Assembly: GCA_037903355.1 (NCBI GenBank)
Contig: JBAJFE010000026.1
Coordinates: 5,022,001-5,086,000 of the forward strand
DNA from: Trichuris trichiura
Taxonomy: Eukaryota; Nematoda; Enoplea; Trichinellida; Trichuridae
DNA length: 64,000 bases
Direction: 5' to 3'
This document shows positions 14,201 through 24,388 of the stretch, piece by piece. Under the pieces are notes generated by a model. The model saw only the letters and a list, made by a program, of their open reading frames with translations, did no database searches and was not told the origin of the DNA. The translations under genes were made by a program, and so were the position numbers. Position 1 is the stretch's first letter; every line of letters starts with the position of its first letter.

Positions 14201-15998
14201 TGCTATCTTTATTTGGCGAAACAGGGTCTGCTGGAAAGAATACATTAGCCTCAATCTAAAGGAGCCAATAGATCTGTTCCAATAAACATTGATTACGCGA
14301 AAGATAGTAAGCTCTCAGAAGTCATTTTCTGGAGTGCATTAAGCTTTCTGCATCACAAAGCCTTCAGAGGCTAAGCGGACATCCGTGCGGAACATGATGA
14401 ATGAACAATGACAAAGTTGCCAAAATCCACCGGTTTCTGACAGGCCTTTGATGAAAAATGTGTATTCGTGGATTGTTATGCAGTTTACTGGCCGGTATCA
14501 ACCGACTAGTTCCGGCGGCATTTTGGTAACTTTTTGATTTCACCTTGCAATTCAAACCTACTTAGAATTGCGAGCCCGATGTAATGGTTTGCTTTAAAAC
14601 TGGGTGTTTTGTAACGGGCTGTATTTTCATGGTTGTAAGGTATTCTACGGCTTTTCCCGTTTTTCCAAAACGGGAAAAGCCGTAGAAGACCTTACAACCA
14701 CGGTTTGCTTTAATTTAAAAAAGGATGTAGTGTGTTTTTCCAGTGGAACCTTACAAAGGGACAGTGGATTTTTTTTGGCATAAACATCTGGTTTTGGGAA
14801 TCTCTTTCTCAGATTACATTTAACTACCCACAAGGCTAGCCCCATTCTGCTATCATAAAGGTAACATTTTTCATCAGAAATGAAATTCTGGCCATGAAAT
14901 GGTTCTTCTCAGTGATGATCAGTCAATTCCTCACAAGCACTTAGCCTCGCTAACTCATCAAGCAAGTTGTGAAGAGGGTACTTACTTCATTAACCTTTTT
15001 ACTTTCTCTGTTTGCCGCAGGTTGCTTCACTCCACTTGGTTAAGTACTCTGGATCTTAGTAATAATTTTCATTTGTTAACTGGCGGCTTAAGCCGATCCT
15101 TCAAAGCTAAGTTTCCGGTCGACGTTCTCAGTTTTCCATACGTCTTCTATCCGACGTCTTTACTGCCTTCGTAAAACTTTCTGCGCCAATGGAAACGAGA
15201 TCTGAAAAGTACGTCCCCAGCATAAAATTAAACGGCATTTCTATAGGCCTCCGCGGCAATAACCTGGTCTTTTGAACTTATTAGGCAAAAGTATCTGAAG
15301 TTAAAGATTTTACTCATGCTCTCAAAAGTCCTTGGTGCGCAACCTCGTAAACTATGACGCTTGAAATAAACAAAAGAAAGGAAGAAAGTGTGTGCCTCAA
15401 GGCTTCAGCTGTACAGAGGAACAACAATAGGCAGAAAGTGAAATATTGCGATGAGAGTCAGTATAGTACGCTTTGGTGGCATTTTGATTGGACCAGCTTA
15501 ATCGTATTTGTAACTAAGCATCGATCCATTGGCTTTTGCAGCATATGACATGAGAAGCCTTGAGTGGAAATTAAGCTGCTGTATTTTTTTGCGATATTGA
15601 TTCACATAAATTAGCCTGCAATTTTATCATTCAAACAGGAGATTTTTTCACTATAGAAGAAGGAAACTGTGGTCACGGGCTTATTTTTGGGTGAGTACAC
15701 AAAGATATCTAGCTAATCGCCTATGAAACTCTCGGGCAAGCTGACTTAGAACACTTGAACGTCAATAATCGTTAACTGTATAGCAATTCTACATCGTTTT
15801 AAATCATACACCCGATTAACTGAAAACATATACAATACTAATTTTAGAGTGACTGTCCAAATGGATAACGACATGATCCGGCACTACTGTAACGAAGATT
15901 CGTTCCTGATTCAGATTAACCCTGTTGATGAAGGTACAAGCTATAGCATAACGCTGATTGAACTGGATACTGGTCTGACGGCTTCACCGTCGCTTTGA
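8264..15998 (+). CDS. grh: Grainyhead/CP2-family transcription factor
   Basis: Sequence-specific nuclear activator of epidermal and cuticle genes in animals. Fourteen exons join in frame to about 644 residues: 8264-8506, 8632-8912, 10418-10550, 10604-10746, 10799-10961, 11011-11122, 11171-11265, 11318-11476, 12603-12660, 12726-12841, 12890-12933, 12987-13072, 13132-13282 and 15848-15998. The CP2 DNA-binding domain starts near residue 270 ([12 protein letters not shown]). It continues through [39 protein letters not shown] and [18 protein letters not shown]. The ubiquitin-like dimerisation domain is the last 100 residues ([13 protein letters not shown] to [17 protein letters not shown]). Length and order match the family. 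The Met at 8264 is the first in frame, but upstream exons are possible. The donor at 10747 (AT|GTGACT) is weak, but phase requires it. Most introns are 48-65 nt. The intron at 11477-12602 and the last intron are long, and the last holds a fold-back repeat. Confidence 0.93.
14586..14714. repeat. Small fold-back element in the last grh intron
   Basis: A direct repeat GGTTTGCTTTAA (14586-14597 and 14703-14714) brackets a tail of about 30 bp (AACTGGGTGTTTTGTAACGG) and a hairpin. The hairpin arms read GGTTGTAAGGTATTCTACGG and its near-perfect complement, closed by TTTTCCAAAA. The tail resembles the tail of the element at 48552 (ACTGGGTGT, TTAAC, GGCT, TTTCATGG), and the hairpin arm recurs at 34.5 kb. 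Layout and tail tie it to the Penelope-derived fold-back family. No ribozyme core is visible in this short copy. Confidence 0.6.
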
Positions 15999-16946
15999 AA
16001 ATTCTTTGAATGCTTACACTTCAAGGCATTCTCAATTCACATTTTCGGAGTTTTCAGTTCACGAAATTCTCACGGCATTGTGAAGGAGCTCTATGATCTC
16101 GTCCTAGATTTTTGCCCACTGCATAGAAACGAACCACTGTGATGATGGCCTTAATGATTGCAAGCCGTTTACTCCCTTACTTGCTTTGGCAGCGTAGTTG
16201 TAACTAACTGTTCCAGTCTATACGTGCAATCTTTTTCCAAAAAGTAGGCAGCTCATTTTCGTGATAAAGAACGAAGAATCGAACAAACTTTTTTGAATGT
16301 TAGCAGTTTTCCAGGCTGTTTATCTCTGGCGCACCTGCAGTTACCCCAGCAGCTGGGTGATTTATTAGGAACATGCCGAACCAAAACAGCTCTAGTGTTT
16401 CTATTCCCTTTTTTTGTTTCATTTGCCTCGCGTCAGAAGGATTTAAGCCTCCGGCTGTACTTAACTCTTTTCATATTAGATCGAATTAATCGTTGTCATC
16501 ATCTGTGAAGTGGGCTACATGATACAGTGTAAAGAAAACTGACTTACCCATTTATTCAAAATCTGCCCGCTTTCACCAATTTATTCCAAATTACGATCTT
16601 TTCTGAGGACAGGGTATGAGAGTCATAGCAACTGGAGCAGTTGAATTAAGATTTCAATTTGGAATACAAAGTTATTAAGTACTTTAGGGACTGCCTAAAG
16701 CTGGGAAACGAGCATTAAATGCATATCTTGATGTGCGCTTCAAAGAGTGCAATATGGCGGCCTTTTAATAATTAATTCAAGAAAAAGCAGGAAAACGCTG
16801 CACCCTTATAGGTATTGTTTTATAAAGATGGGGTTTCTGTCAATGGTCCAACTGATTTCACAGCCTTCTTACACAGACTAAGATAAGAACAGACTTTATT
16901 TTTGCCTTCGAACCTTTGGGCTGCAGCGACAAAAAGCAAAACTTTC
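15999..16946. other. Downstream of grh, nothing recognised
   Basis: Holds the presumed grh 3' untranslated region and intergenic DNA. No AATAAA close to the stop and no credible coding frame were seen. Confidence 0.3.
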
Positions 16947-17141
16947 GGATCTTTATTATTAACGGCCCGGCGGAAGTTGAGGCGGCAACTTCCAACGTTA
17001 ATGCGCGGCGACAGTGCGGATTAGTGGAACGATGGACTATTACACCTTATGTGCAGGCCTAGGCTAGGGCAAGACAGGATAGCCGGTAGACCACTTGATG
17101 TTGCCACCTAACTTCCGCCGGGCCGTTAATAATAAAGATCC
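16947..17141. mobile_element. 195-bp MITE with long inverted repeats and 8-bp target duplication
   Basis: Terminal inverted repeats of more than 40 bp, the outer 32 identical, begin GGATCTTTATTATTAACGGC and run on with CCGGCGGAAGTT. The element is flanked by a perfect 8-bp direct repeat AAACTTTC (16939-16946 and 17142-17149). An 8-bp duplication fits hAT- or P-type transposases, although the terminus lacks the usual hAT CAG start. It is non-coding and therefore non-autonomous. Similar arms suggest a fairly recent insertion. Confidence 0.85.
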
Positions 17142-17149
17142 AAACTTTC

Positions 17150-17609
17150 TAATGTTAATGGGAAGCAATCATGTTTAACAATGCTATGTAATACTACGAA
17201 TATATGAAAGGCAAATTTAATGAAGTTGTAAGCTTTAATAGTTTGTATAGAATATTCGGCATATTTCATGTTATAATTTCAGTCGTTACAGTGAGTGGCA
17301 CGCATTACTGTTATTCATTTTGAAATGAACAACGCTCCAGTGAGAGCGGCAGATATCCCGAAATCTGCAGACACAGTCCATTCATTACAAACGGTTATTC
17401 ATCTAACAAGAAGAGAGCGTGTCCATTCAACCCACTACAGGAAACCCAACTATCAAATAATCATGTTCCTGAAATGCACATAAACCTTAACCATAACGCA
17501 TACCAGTTAGATTAACGGGAGATCGTATCTGCTTAAATATGCAGAAGGAAAAATTATATGAGTAGATTAGCTTTTGCTCCTTGAGAATATCAAAGCATCT
17601 TCGCCTGAA

Positions 17610-17682
<73 letters not shown>

Positions 17683-18282
17683 TGTTGATGTACCCTTCTG
17701 GATACAGAGAACAGACACGTTGAAGTATTACTCATTTTTTCATTCTTTACTTTTACTACAGTTGATGAAACAGTAACTTGCATGTATGTATTAACACTAA
17801 AAACGTCCTTTATTCACTGCCTTGCAACGGAACGTCTCGCGAAACTGAATGGAGCATTAACCAGTGCTGTGCCTAAGGCTGACGAAATGTGGTCAGGAAA
17901 AGATTAGCTGCTCCAGTATCTTTGCCAACAAACCCCATAGCCCATTTTCAAATCAGAGATCCAAAACTCAAGTGCAGGCGGGCCCAAAAAGAAAAAAAGA
18001 CAACGAAAGGCGCAGAAGAAAGCAGTGATAGGAAAGAAGAAAGTTTAAAACCCGGTTTGTCTAAAAACAGATAGGTATATATGGATGGTTTGATCGTTTT
18101 TGCTCTTTTGTTAGTGTCGCTGTCGCGGAAGGTCAGCTGGGCGCTCGCTGCACCGTCTGACTGACTAGGTGGGACTGAGACTCGACGGCTCAAGATAGAG
18201 CAGACGGCTGAGGTCCCCGCCAAGGTCGGTCGAATAGAGTGGCTTGCACTCATTAAGACAAGCCCGACGGACGGTACAGATT
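17150..18282. other. Intergenic stretch
   Basis: Contains the trinucleotide array listed separately and short frames with no recognised family. The lysine-rich frame at 17889-18074 and the minus-strand frame opposite it have no splice context or homology that I recognise. Confidence 0.3.
17609..17682. repeat. (ATT)n microsatellite
   Basis: About 24 uninterrupted ATT units. A minus-strand frame crossing it would encode a run of asparagines, but nothing else in that frame looks coding. Confidence 0.97.
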
Positions 18283-18320
18283 GCGCTGATGACGGGTCTA
18301 GAGAGGCTCGAAAGCTCCGT
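18283..18320 (+). ncRNA. Hammerhead-ribozyme-like motif, isolated copy
   Basis: The order is GCG, CTGATGA, C, then stem II GGGTC/GGCTC around a short loop, GAAA, then AGCT and C, then CGT. The outer GCG and CGT form a short stem I with one G-U pair. AGCT is self-complementary, so stem III could form between two molecules. The layout matches the motifs in the Penelope-like element at 20-22 kb. An extra C lies between CTGATGA and stem II compared with the textbook core. It is probably a remnant of a pseudo-LTR; its limits are unclear. Confidence 0.55.
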
Positions 18321-19924
18321 ATTTTACGTTTATGCAATCAACGTTAATAAAAACGAGTTGGAGATACCTGTATAAAATTGTAGAAGCCTTTTTGTCACTG
18401 CAGTGACGTGCTCACGTTTCGCGGATCCGCGTAAAACTTGTTGCTCGTTATCTTGTTTAACATTTGCGACCGTCCGTACACTAACAGTGTTACAGTTCTA
18501 ACAAATACAACAAACGTAAAGCCTGAACGGAGAATGGGGTGCAAGTACATGCCCACTTTACAGTAACACATAATATAGGCGGCATTACGACTTCAACGTA
18601 AACGGGGAGCGCAAGGGCGGAACGGACAGGTGGACAATCATATGGACATTTCACTGCAATGCGTTACGTTTGAATTACTTAGCAGTGCCCAGTTGGATAA
18701 ACGGAGTTTTTCTCGAACGGTTAACATGAAAAATGAATGATACGTAAGTCACTTTGATGTATTGGGACTTTGCCTTGCAATAATTTCACCCAGCGCTAGC
18801 ATACACGGACGTTGAAGTAAAATTCGGCCGCTGTATTCTGTGTTGATTCCCATTTCATATAATAATCATTCAGATTATAGCTTTGGGTCCATACCAACAC
18901 GCTGGAGGTGGGTCAAGGTGAGCTCAGAAAGGCAGGTTTTTTCTGACTGTGTGTATGATTGAAGCCTTGTTTTTTTTACTTCGTAGCGCCTGAGTAACAG
19001 GACAAAGCCGTAGTCAACATAATGTAACCAAAATCCTGTTCGGAAAAAAATTCAACCTTCAATAATAGTACCGTCTGCTCTTGTTCTGCGCCCCCTTTTA
19101 CTATGGCCGGGGAAGTTTGTTCTTCTTCCTTCTTTCTTGTATTCAGGTTTTCCTATTTTTTGTAGCTATAACAGCTTACAGGACTCCTGCTGTGCGGTTG
19201 CAGGCTTAGTGAAAATTACAATAACAATATAAACGGATATCAAGCTGTTTAATTGCCGAGATATACGCTACTGAAGGTAAACCTATTCATGGTTTCAACG
19301 TGTGGCGCAAAGCCTACAAGCTAAGCACCTTATACAACAGATACAGTTGAACTTTTGAAAAAGCTCGACGGTGGCCTATGTGAAGTATATGTAGTCTTTT
19401 CAAGAGTATACGAAACTGCTGACAATGGATCGGAGAAAGAGAAGGACATAAAGAAGACCATGAAAAATGGAGAAAGTTCAGGCCTGCATAGAGCTCTGAT
19501 AGCGTGATTTGAGCTGTTCCGTGTAAGTAAAAGTGTACAGATGTGTGGCCATATGGTACAATGGCAAACTAAGATCTTTCGCGAGGAGCCAAAGCTACGC
19601 TATTAGCGCGATTTTATTAATGGTGACATCTAGCTTCATCGTCCCAAGCAGCAACATAGATTAATCATCCGCGCTATACACGGCGAGAAACGTTCAGCAG
19701 ATACTGAAGCAGGTGATGCGTTCATTGATCAGTTCACGAACTTGGTTTCAGAGAAAAAATGAAGTCCCGAGCAAGTTTACAACGCTCATTACACCATTTT
19801 CTTGGGAGAAATCAAACACAGGCGACTGAGGATGCGCACTTATCTTTGCCGATTTTTTCTGGTAAACCGAACCGCTAAGAGATTTACATAACATCAAATC
19901 GCGATTTTCAGTAATTGTAGTAAC
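18321..19924. other. Intergenic stretch
   Basis: The first 60 bases may continue the pseudo-LTR remnant (a TTAATAAAAACGA stretch resembles the arms near 52.6 kb). Otherwise no gene or repeat was recognised. Confidence 0.3.
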
Positions 19925-19988
19925 AATGAACCTACCTGTTGAGTTTCTTTTACGGAATTTTTGTCCCGTTGATAATATTTTTATTATT

Positions 19989-20026
19989 CCGTAGCTTTCG
20001 GGTCAAACGAGACCCGTCTACAGCGG
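19989..20026 (-). ncRNA. Hammerhead-like motif in left pseudo-LTR arm, core damaged
   Basis: Read on the minus strand, it is the inverted counterpart of the motif at 22049-22086. Stem II, GAAA and AGCTA are kept, but the core reads CTGTAGA instead of CTGAAGA. A6 is invariant in active hammerheads, so this copy should not cleave. Stem I (CCG/CGG) is intact. Confidence 0.5.
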
Positions 20027-20273
20027 TGTTAATATAAAGCAATGACTTAACGAAAATTCACGGTGTTAAAATGATGTAACGGGTGTTGCGCGGGGACGTT
20101 TTAACTGTTTAAAGTCAAATGTTTTAAAGTATATTTCATTGTGTCCTCATCTTCTGTCTGTCAGCTAGCCATTTTTCTTGTTGTAGATATGTGTTGTTCT
20201 TCAGAGATTTCATTTTAAGGTACTTCTCCATTTGGTTGGTTTCGACCCGTAGTTCTTTGTTTCCTTTTTGTGT

Positions 20274-21952
20274 TTAGTCAAGTGAGCAGCATTTAGAGCG
20301 GGTGACAATGTTTGCGCATAGTTCGTTTATTTCTGCTCCTTGGTCTCTATTGTACGTCTCATTGTGCCTGATGTATGGAGCTTCCTTGATTTTCCGTAGG
20401 CGCAGATTGCTTTCGTAGCATAAGACTTTTGGATGGAGAGTCTGGTTGCATCGTGCGGCGTGTTCCACGACCGCGGAGGCCTGTATCGCTTTGTCCATGG
20501 TAGTTTTTGGGTTCACGACTTTCCTTCCACGTCGTCTTGTAGGGTTGTTGTCGTTGTTGAGAATGTTTTTTGCGTTTTTATAGGTGGTAAGGCCTTTCAT
20601 ATGTTCGTTGAATCTATGTTCTAAGGTGTTTCCGGTTTCCCCGATGTACACTCCGGAACAAGGGCATTTGATTGCGTAGACCAGTCCTGTTTTTTTGCTT
20701 TTGGGATTTTGGTTTTGTCCTTCCGGAGAATGGTCCTGAGGTTGGGGAAGCTTTTGAAAAAGACTTGGAATCCTAACTGTTTTCCTAGCCGGATAATCTT
20801 TTCTCCTAATCCTGCCACATAGGGGATAACCAACCGTGTGTCGGGCAGGATGTTTGGTTGATGTGATTCCCGGTTGTGGAGCTTGTCTTTGAACACTTGG
20901 TTGATGAAAGATTTTGGATAGTTGTTTTTGTAAAAAATCTTTCTAATATAGTTAAATTCTGATTGGATAAATTCAGGTTCGCATAAATTGACCGCTCTGT
21001 TGATCATGCCAGAGATGATACCACGCATTACCGATCGTGGGTGACGTGATGAGAAATCGAGGTACTGTTCGGTGTGTGTCGGCTTTCTGTGTACTCTGGT
21101 TTTGAGTCCCTGATCTGTGTGAGTAATCAGGGCGTCCAGGAAGGAAAGGGTTTTATTCGCCTCTTTTTCCATTGTAAAAACTATTTGCTTCGGCCGGATG
21201 CTGTTTAGAAACTGCAGAAATTGCTCCTCTTTCCCATCTTTTATAATGACGAAGATATCATCGACATATCTTTTGTATAGTCGTGGAGCAATTTCTCTGT
21301 CTACAGTTTCAGACATTTCCTTTTCAAAACTTTCCATGAATATTTCCGCCAGGACAGGAGATAGTGAACTGCCCATAGGAACCCCGTTAGATTGCTTGTA
21401 GAACTTATTGTCAAACATGAAGTAATTGCCATCTTGCATGCAGAACGACACTAGCTTGACAATGTGGAAGGGGTTTAAATTGGTTCTGCTGGACAGAGTT
21501 GTATCTGTATTGAGGAGATTGTATAGGGTTTCGACAGTGTCTGAGATTGGAATGCTCGGGAATAGATCTTTCACGTCGTAACTGACTAAAATCTCGTCCG
21601 GTTCTAGATGGAAGTTTCGTATTTCATTGACGAAGCTTTTACTATTTTTCACGAAGGACGATTCATTGCCAGTTAGTGGCTTGATGATCTTTTTTAAGTA
21701 CCTACTAAGTTCACTTGTGGTGCTGTTAATTGTGGAAACTATTGGTCTTAATGGAACCTCTGCTTTGTGCACCTTTGGAAAACCGTGGAGCTCAGGGGGT
21801 CTATAATTCGATGCGTATTTGAGGTGCGTTGCTATTCTGATCATTTCTGGTTCTCTAGTTTCTGTGCCGTATGTAATGAGAAGGGAGCGGAGATTTTTCC
21901 TAGACGCTTCTGTAGGGTCGTTGGGCAGGGGCGTATAACTGTTGGTGTTCAA
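20274..21952 (-). pseudogene. Penelope-like reverse transcriptase with GIY-YIG endonuclease, frame-broken
   Basis: Copies the element's RNA onto a nicked target. The 443-codon upstream frame carries ELHGFPKVHKAEVPLRPIVS (fingers), LVSYDVKDLFPSIPI (motif A, catalytic Asp), NGVPMGSSLSPVLAEIFMES (motif B) and YKRYVDDIFVI (YVDD). The endonuclease continues in the -1 frame: GLVYAIKCPCSGVYIGETGN (the GIY and YIG strands), LEHRFNEHMKG with the conserved Arg, then VVEHAARCN. The frames meet at an A7 run (T7 at 20690-20696 on the plus strand) where the codons are GCA AAA AAA CAG. Loss of one A explains the break; -1 slippage on A AAA AAA would also join the frames. Family proteins usually have a longer N-terminus, so this copy is truncated. 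Confidence 0.9.
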
Positions 21953-22048
21953 GATGACTTTAAACAGTTAAAACGTCCCCGCGCAACACCCGTTACATCA
22001 TTTTAACACCGTGAATTTTCGTTAAGTCGTCATTGCTTTATATTAACA

Positions 22049-22086
22049 CCGCTGAAGACGGGTCTCGTTTGACCCGAAAGCTACGG
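22049..22086 (+). ncRNA. Hammerhead-like motif in right pseudo-LTR arm
   Basis: CCG and CGG form stem I around CTGAAGA, C, stem II GGGTC/GACCC, GAAA, AGCT and A. Cleavage would be expected after the A at 22083. Stem III is only the palindrome AGCT, so an active fold would need two RNA copies, as proposed for minimal hammerheads in Penelope-like elements. It faces opposite to the reverse transcriptase gene. Confidence 0.6.
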
Positions 22087-22191
22087 AATAATAAAAATAT
22101 TATCAACGGGACAAAATTTCCGTAAAAGAAACTCAACATGAAACTATACGGTCCCGTACCAAGAAGTTACATTTACAAAATGAACCTACCT

Positions 22192-24388
22192 ATCTGTTAA
22201 AACTTCTTCAGTTTAATCTAGAACCATTTAAAAGTGTTTAAGCATTAACGTAATGTTGGCTTGGCAGGGAAAATTCTGCTTGCAAGGACCAGTCCTGACA
22301 CGGTCCATAGAATGAATATTAAATTATTATCGCTTTCTAATATTTGTTGAAGAAATATTTAATGTCCGGTGTGAGTGCAACGACTTCTGTACATTATTTG
22401 GACTGCTGAGATAACTGAGAAACAACAAAACCAAAGACTTTTAGTTTCTTCAGCAGTAGCTTGAGACAATGTGAGAAACTGCACACTAGAATACACGTCT
22501 TTTCAATTAGATCAAAAGAAGAATGCTAGAGCAATCTCTTCTGGGAGACGCAGGTAAACCGGGATACGAATCACCACAACAGCTGTTGGCATGCATACGT
22601 CTATCAGCATAAAACTCATGAATATCAAACATCAATGGTTCAAGATTCTGTTTAAATTTCTCTGCTTAATCCTGTTGTCATGTTCCAACGGTAATTTGGA
22701 AGAATTATGAATATTTTCAACTTCAGAATTACTGTAAAACAGTGATTTCTCAAGAGGCGCTACCGCGCTCCTAGGGCCCCTGGAAGGCCAAGGATTGCGT
22801 TGGACTGATGGCGTTTGCCCATGGCTAGTTAAGCGTTAGTCAGCGCCAAAAAAACCCAATAGATCCTGAAATGAAAAGTAATTGTGGACTAATCTGTACT
22901 TCAGGTTCTTCAACTGAACATGTAGAGCCGCCACTGGAACACGCGCAGCGAAACGGCACTTGCAACGTGCGATAAGCGCTAGCGCGAAAAAGTTGAAAAA
23001 CTTAACAACATTCGTTCTAAGAAAATGTTCACATAAAACTCAAAGTGGTGCTTCGTTGAGCTGAGAACAAATCAATGAGAATGAATCTTCCTGTCGCGAA
23101 GCCTTCGGAATTCCAAAGGGACGAGGCTAAGCAACTCGCACGCTAAACAGCAGTGCGGCAACTGTGGCACCACTGCAATATGAAGCCAGCCTGTTGCCGA
23201 GCTAGCCAATCTTGGAAGAATCAACAGAAGCGGTGAAGTCAACAAGAGTTACTCGTGACGTTGACTAACTAGTCCATTGCCCTCATTAGATAAACCTAAC
23301 GCTCGTTCATTACAAATAGGTCACGTTGCCTTGATGACATTTCACGAATTAACCGAACTATGACTCGATTCAGGAAATAGGAAACCCCTTATTTATCGAG
23401 CTTGATCCATCTTGGTCTTACGCATCATTCTGAAACTTTTGCTACAGTAATACAGTTGGTTAATTGTTGATGAATAAAGTTTTATGATCTTGGAACTAAA
23501 ACAACACTCGTTGACGGCTGAAAAAGTGCGTCGGTTGCAGTCGCTGTTGCGAATAAGTCACTGCAAGAAGGTGACCTGCATTTGATTGTTTCTAACGTAT
23601 GCGCAGTGAAATCCGTTATCTCCTTTGCAGCACCTGGAATACCATTTTGACGACTTTTTGCTTAAGCGCTCGCAGGCGTAAACTGATGACCATTGCCTTG
23701 TTTTCTCTAAAAGCCATGCGTTATGTTGTAAGTAATACTTAGCACACTCGGTGCTGTGCTCTTCGTAAGCTGTGTGTTTTGTACGTCTTCAATAAAAGCC
23801 GGAATCATTTGTTTTCAGTGCTGCAATGGTTACTCTGCAGTCTTTGTGATTTTTTATTGGAAAGTAGCGCCAAAACATTATTTGACAGAGCGACAAGAAG
23901 TCGAAATTACTTTCAGTAGTTAACCGTTTGATGTCAGGGCTTCTGGGGAACTCATGCCTCTGCAATAGTTACGTTACGGTGTATCAATGCGTAGCAGTTC
24001 TGCTAACTGTTCGTGTAACTTTCTCTCTCGGTGTAGGTTAAGGCAGTGTTCCCGTGACTCGCGTCTATGGCTAAAATTTTAGTATATGGAATGTCATTAT
24101 CACGGCAGGAGCACCTATTTTTTGTCTCCAATATGTATCAATAGTTCACTTGTCACAAAGGACAGTGAAGTCGTGTTGTAGTAACTGAAGTTCAGCAACA
24201 GGCTGGTATTGGCATTGGTATTCCAGGAACGCTATGTAATAAGAACTTCTCTACGTCAGATTACTCTTTGATGCTTTTATAAATTGATTCCATATTTTTC
24301 CTCCGTTTTTGCTGAGTATTAATTTCTGATTTTCTTAGTTCAGTGCAAAATCTGTGGTTTGTTTGTCGTCGATTGAGTTTTAATCACA
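22192..24388. other. Intergenic stretch upstream of CCP1
   Basis: No open frame or repeat recognised. The stretch just before 24389 presumably holds the CCP1 promoter and 5' leader; no clear TATA or initiator could be assigned. Confidence 0.3.

Larger units (their letters stand above)
19938..22178 (-). mobile_element. Penelope-like retroelement with inverted pseudo-LTRs
   Basis: Two arms of about 180 bp (19938-20117 and 21955-22138) are inverted copies of each other and enclose a reverse transcriptase/GIY-YIG coding region on the minus strand. A tail of about 40 bp follows the right arm. The whole is flanked by a 13-bp direct repeat AATGAACCTACCT (19925-19937 and 22179-22191), read as the target duplication. 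Inverted pseudo-LTRs and variable-length duplications are typical of Penelope-like elements. The coding region starts at the reverse transcriptase fingers, directly against the right arm, so the copy lacks the usual N-terminal region. Confidence 0.9.

Noticed and set aside
17487..17783. Minus-strand frame encoding a long asparagine run
   Set aside because: It is the translation of the ATT microsatellite; the flanking residues have no coding character.
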